The notes below the pieces were generated by a model, which saw only the letters and a list, made by a program, of their open reading frames with translations, had not been told where the DNA came from and did not search any database. From Pseudomonas hormoni (GTDB lineage Bacteria; Pseudomonadota; Gammaproteobacteria; Pseudomonadales; Pseudomonadaceae): 64,000 bases of DNA. Below, in pieces: positions 62,690 to 64,000 of the stretch. The stretch spans positions 5,001 through 69,000 of the forward strand of contig NZ_CP075566.1 in assembly GCF_018502625.1 (NCBI RefSeq), written 5' to 3'. Positions within the stretch are counted from its first letter, which is position 1. Every line of letters starts with the position of its first letter. The position numbers were made by a program, and so were the translations under genes.

Positions 62690-63847
62690 ATGATAGACCT
62701 GTTTGATTCTCAATTGGTTGGCGGCACCGTTCTGCTGAAGAACCGTATTGTCATGGCGCCCATGACTCGCACGCGGACGTCCGATGGCGACGTCCCGAAC
62801 GAGTTGATGGCCACCTACTATGGGCAGCGAGCCAGTGCCGGCCTGATCGTGGCCGAGGCAACCGACGTTGCTCCGTCCAGCAACGGCTACGCGATGACCC
62901 CCGGCATTTACACGGATGCTCAGCGGCAGGGCTGGCGTTTGGTGACCGATCAGGTTCACCGCAATGGCGGCACGATATTTTTGCAGTTATGGCACGTCGG
63001 CAGGATGGCCCATTCATCGCTCATGCCGAACGGCGAGGCGCCTTGGGGTGTGACCGAGGAAAGGGCTGAGTCGCAGGTGTTTGCCCACGGCCCGGACGGT
63101 AAGCTGGACCCTATCCCCGCAGGCAAGCCCAGGCGCTTGAGGACGGATGAGGTGTTTGCGTTGATCAACACCTTTACCCAAAGATGCGTCCAGTCTCGCG
63201 AGGCTGGATTTGACGGCGTCGAAATCCACGGAGCCAACGGCTATTTGTTCGAGCAGTTCATGAACTCGGTACTCAATACGCGCACCGATTGCTTCGGAGG
63301 CAGTAGCGTTGAAAACCGTACACGGTTCCTGTTGGAAGTCGTTGAAGCGGCGGTACGTGCGTTGGGACCGGGACGCGTGGGTGTCCGCCTGTCCCCGTTT
63401 GGCAAGTTCAACGGTATTCCGGCGGACCCTCGCACTGAGGAAACCTTGCTGTACGTTGCCGAGCGTCTAGGGCGTTTAGGTGTCGCGTATCTGCACCTGG
63501 TCTATGAACTGATGCCTGAGGCGAACATGGAGGTCGCCCAGTTCAAAGCCAATTATCTCGACCACGCTTTGCTCAGGAAAATACGGAAGGCGTTTTCTGG
63601 CGCAATCATCTGGTGCGGCGGTTTCACTGACCGCAAGAGCGCGCAGGATGCGCTGGACACAGGGTTGGTGGACCTGATCGGTTTCGGCAGGCCGTATATT
63701 GCAAACCCGGATCTGGCTGAGCGTCTCAAGCACGGCTGGCCGATAGCCGAAGCGGACCGATCAACTTACTACACTCGACGCGGTGGAACGGGTTACACGG
63801 ACTTCCCGGCGTTCGCGATGGTTCGTGCTGCGTGCGGCGCAGTCTGA
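62690..63847 (+). CDS. Alkene reductase, Old Yellow Enzyme family
   Basis: A 385-residue FMN-dependent ene-reductase (NADH:flavin oxidoreductase). It begins LVGGTVLLKNRIVMAPMTRTRT. FLQLWHVGRMAH is an FMN loop. The substrate-activating pair His180/Asn183 is in EIHGANGYLFEQF. DLIGFGRPYIANPDLAERL and the C-terminal GYTDFPAF complete the family set. NemA and the Xen enzymes are relatives that reduce maleimides, enones or nitrate esters. GGAAGAG precedes ATG 62690. It is divergent from the HxlR gene. Confidence 0.92.
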   Translation: MIDLFDSQLVGGTVLLKNRIVMAPMTRTRTSDGDVPNELMATYYGQRASAGLIVAEATDVAPSSNGYAMTPGIYTDAQRQGWRLVTDQVHRNGGTIFLQLWHVGRMAHSSLMPNGEAPWGVTEERAESQVFAHGPDGKLDPIPAGKPRRLRTDEVFALINTFTQRCVQSREAGFDGVEIHGANGYLFEQFMNSVLNTRTDCFGGSSVENRTRFLLEVVEAAVRALGPGRVGVRLSPFGKFNGIPADPRTEETLLYVAERLGRLGVAYLHLVYELMPEANMEVAQFKANYLDHALLRKIRKAFSGAIIWCGGFTDRKSAQDALDTGLVDLIGFGRPYIANPDLAERLKHGWPIAEADRSTYYTRRGGTGYTDFPAFAMVRAACGAV

Positions 63848-63964
63848 CCGCGGCGATGGAGCGAGCAGGCGTTGGGTGCGGGCGGTTCTGACGACGCCTG
63901 CTGGTGGCCAAGGGGTAGACCCAAGTGGACGTTTGATGCCTTGATTTTTCTGAATTTCAGGCAC

Positions 63965-63993
63965 AAAAAAAGACGTCCTTGGACGTCTTTTTT
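63965..63993. terminator. Terminator after the Old Yellow Enzyme gene
   Basis: AAAAAAGACGTCC pairs perfectly with GGACGTCTTTTTT across a TT centre. It is about 120 bases past the stop and symmetric, so it can act on both strands. Confidence 0.88.
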
Positions 63994-64000
63994 CGTTGAA

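Overview
The window is a chromosomal segment of a Pseudomonas, most likely of the P. fluorescens complex. This rests on the 23S/5S rRNA sequence, the recC-recB-recD gene order, the yfiBNR and pel loci, the combined kynurenine/anthranilate gene set, and many intergenic palindromes of the fluorescent-pseudomonad REP type. There are no phage, integrase, IS, CRISPR or tRNA genes. Nearly all of the sequence is coding and the gene starts are well supported by ribosome binding sites.

Layout. (1) 1-790: the 3' end of a 23S rRNA, the spacer, a 5S rRNA and the rrn terminator. (2) 895-10141: recC, recB and recD with 4-base overlaps. (3) 10261-12601: yfiR-yfiN-yfiB, a c-di-GMP signalling operon. (4) 12598-16132: a LysR regulator divergent from mmsA-mmsB (valine/methylmalonate-semialdehyde catabolism). 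(5) 16352-29335: a tryptophan catabolic island. kynB-kynA convert Trp to kynurenine, kynU converts kynurenine to anthranilate, and antABC converts anthranilate to catechol. The regulators are AntR (AraC/XylS family) and a KynR-like Lrp protein. Transport is provided by an AroP-type permease at the end of the ant operon, an OprD-family porin and a second APC permease after kynU. (6) 29276-35988: accessory metabolism, with two LysR regulators, a TauE/SafE exporter, a monooxygenase-fold protein, an MdaB-type quinone reductase, an SDR epimerase and a SulP transporter. (7) 36179-39863: GntP-family permease, RpiR regulator and D-aminoacylase. (8) 39983-46210: a glyoxalase-fold protein, an orphan FitA-like antitoxin, an HBM-type chemoreceptor, a histidine phosphatase/PAP2 pair, a DUF2252 protein and a decayed isochorismatase-family remnant. 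(9) 46278-59810: a complete Pel exopolysaccharide locus, pelX-A-B-C-D-E-F-G, with a recognisable FleQ-box promoter and a terminator. (10) 60023-63993: an exported crotonase-fold protein with an Ohr-type peroxidase, a DUF4410 lipoprotein, and an HxlR regulator divergent from an Old Yellow Enzyme.

How they work together. YfiN is a diguanylate cyclase controlled by YfiR/YfiB. PelD, 43 kb away, keeps the c-di-GMP-binding residues, and the pel promoter carries matches to the site of FleQ, which also binds c-di-GMP. The window therefore holds both a source of the signal and two likely outputs. In the Trp island and at mmsA, six transcripts carry an AAnAAnAA motif at the start of translation, which predicts joint Hfq/Crc catabolite repression. 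I see no wholly new system. The most worthwhile leads are the shared Hfq/Crc-type motif, the XylS-like operator at antA, the FleQ-box promoter of pelX-G, the signal-peptide-bearing crotonase, a G10 tract upstream of a lipoprotein gene, and perfectly symmetric REP doublets with covarying arms.
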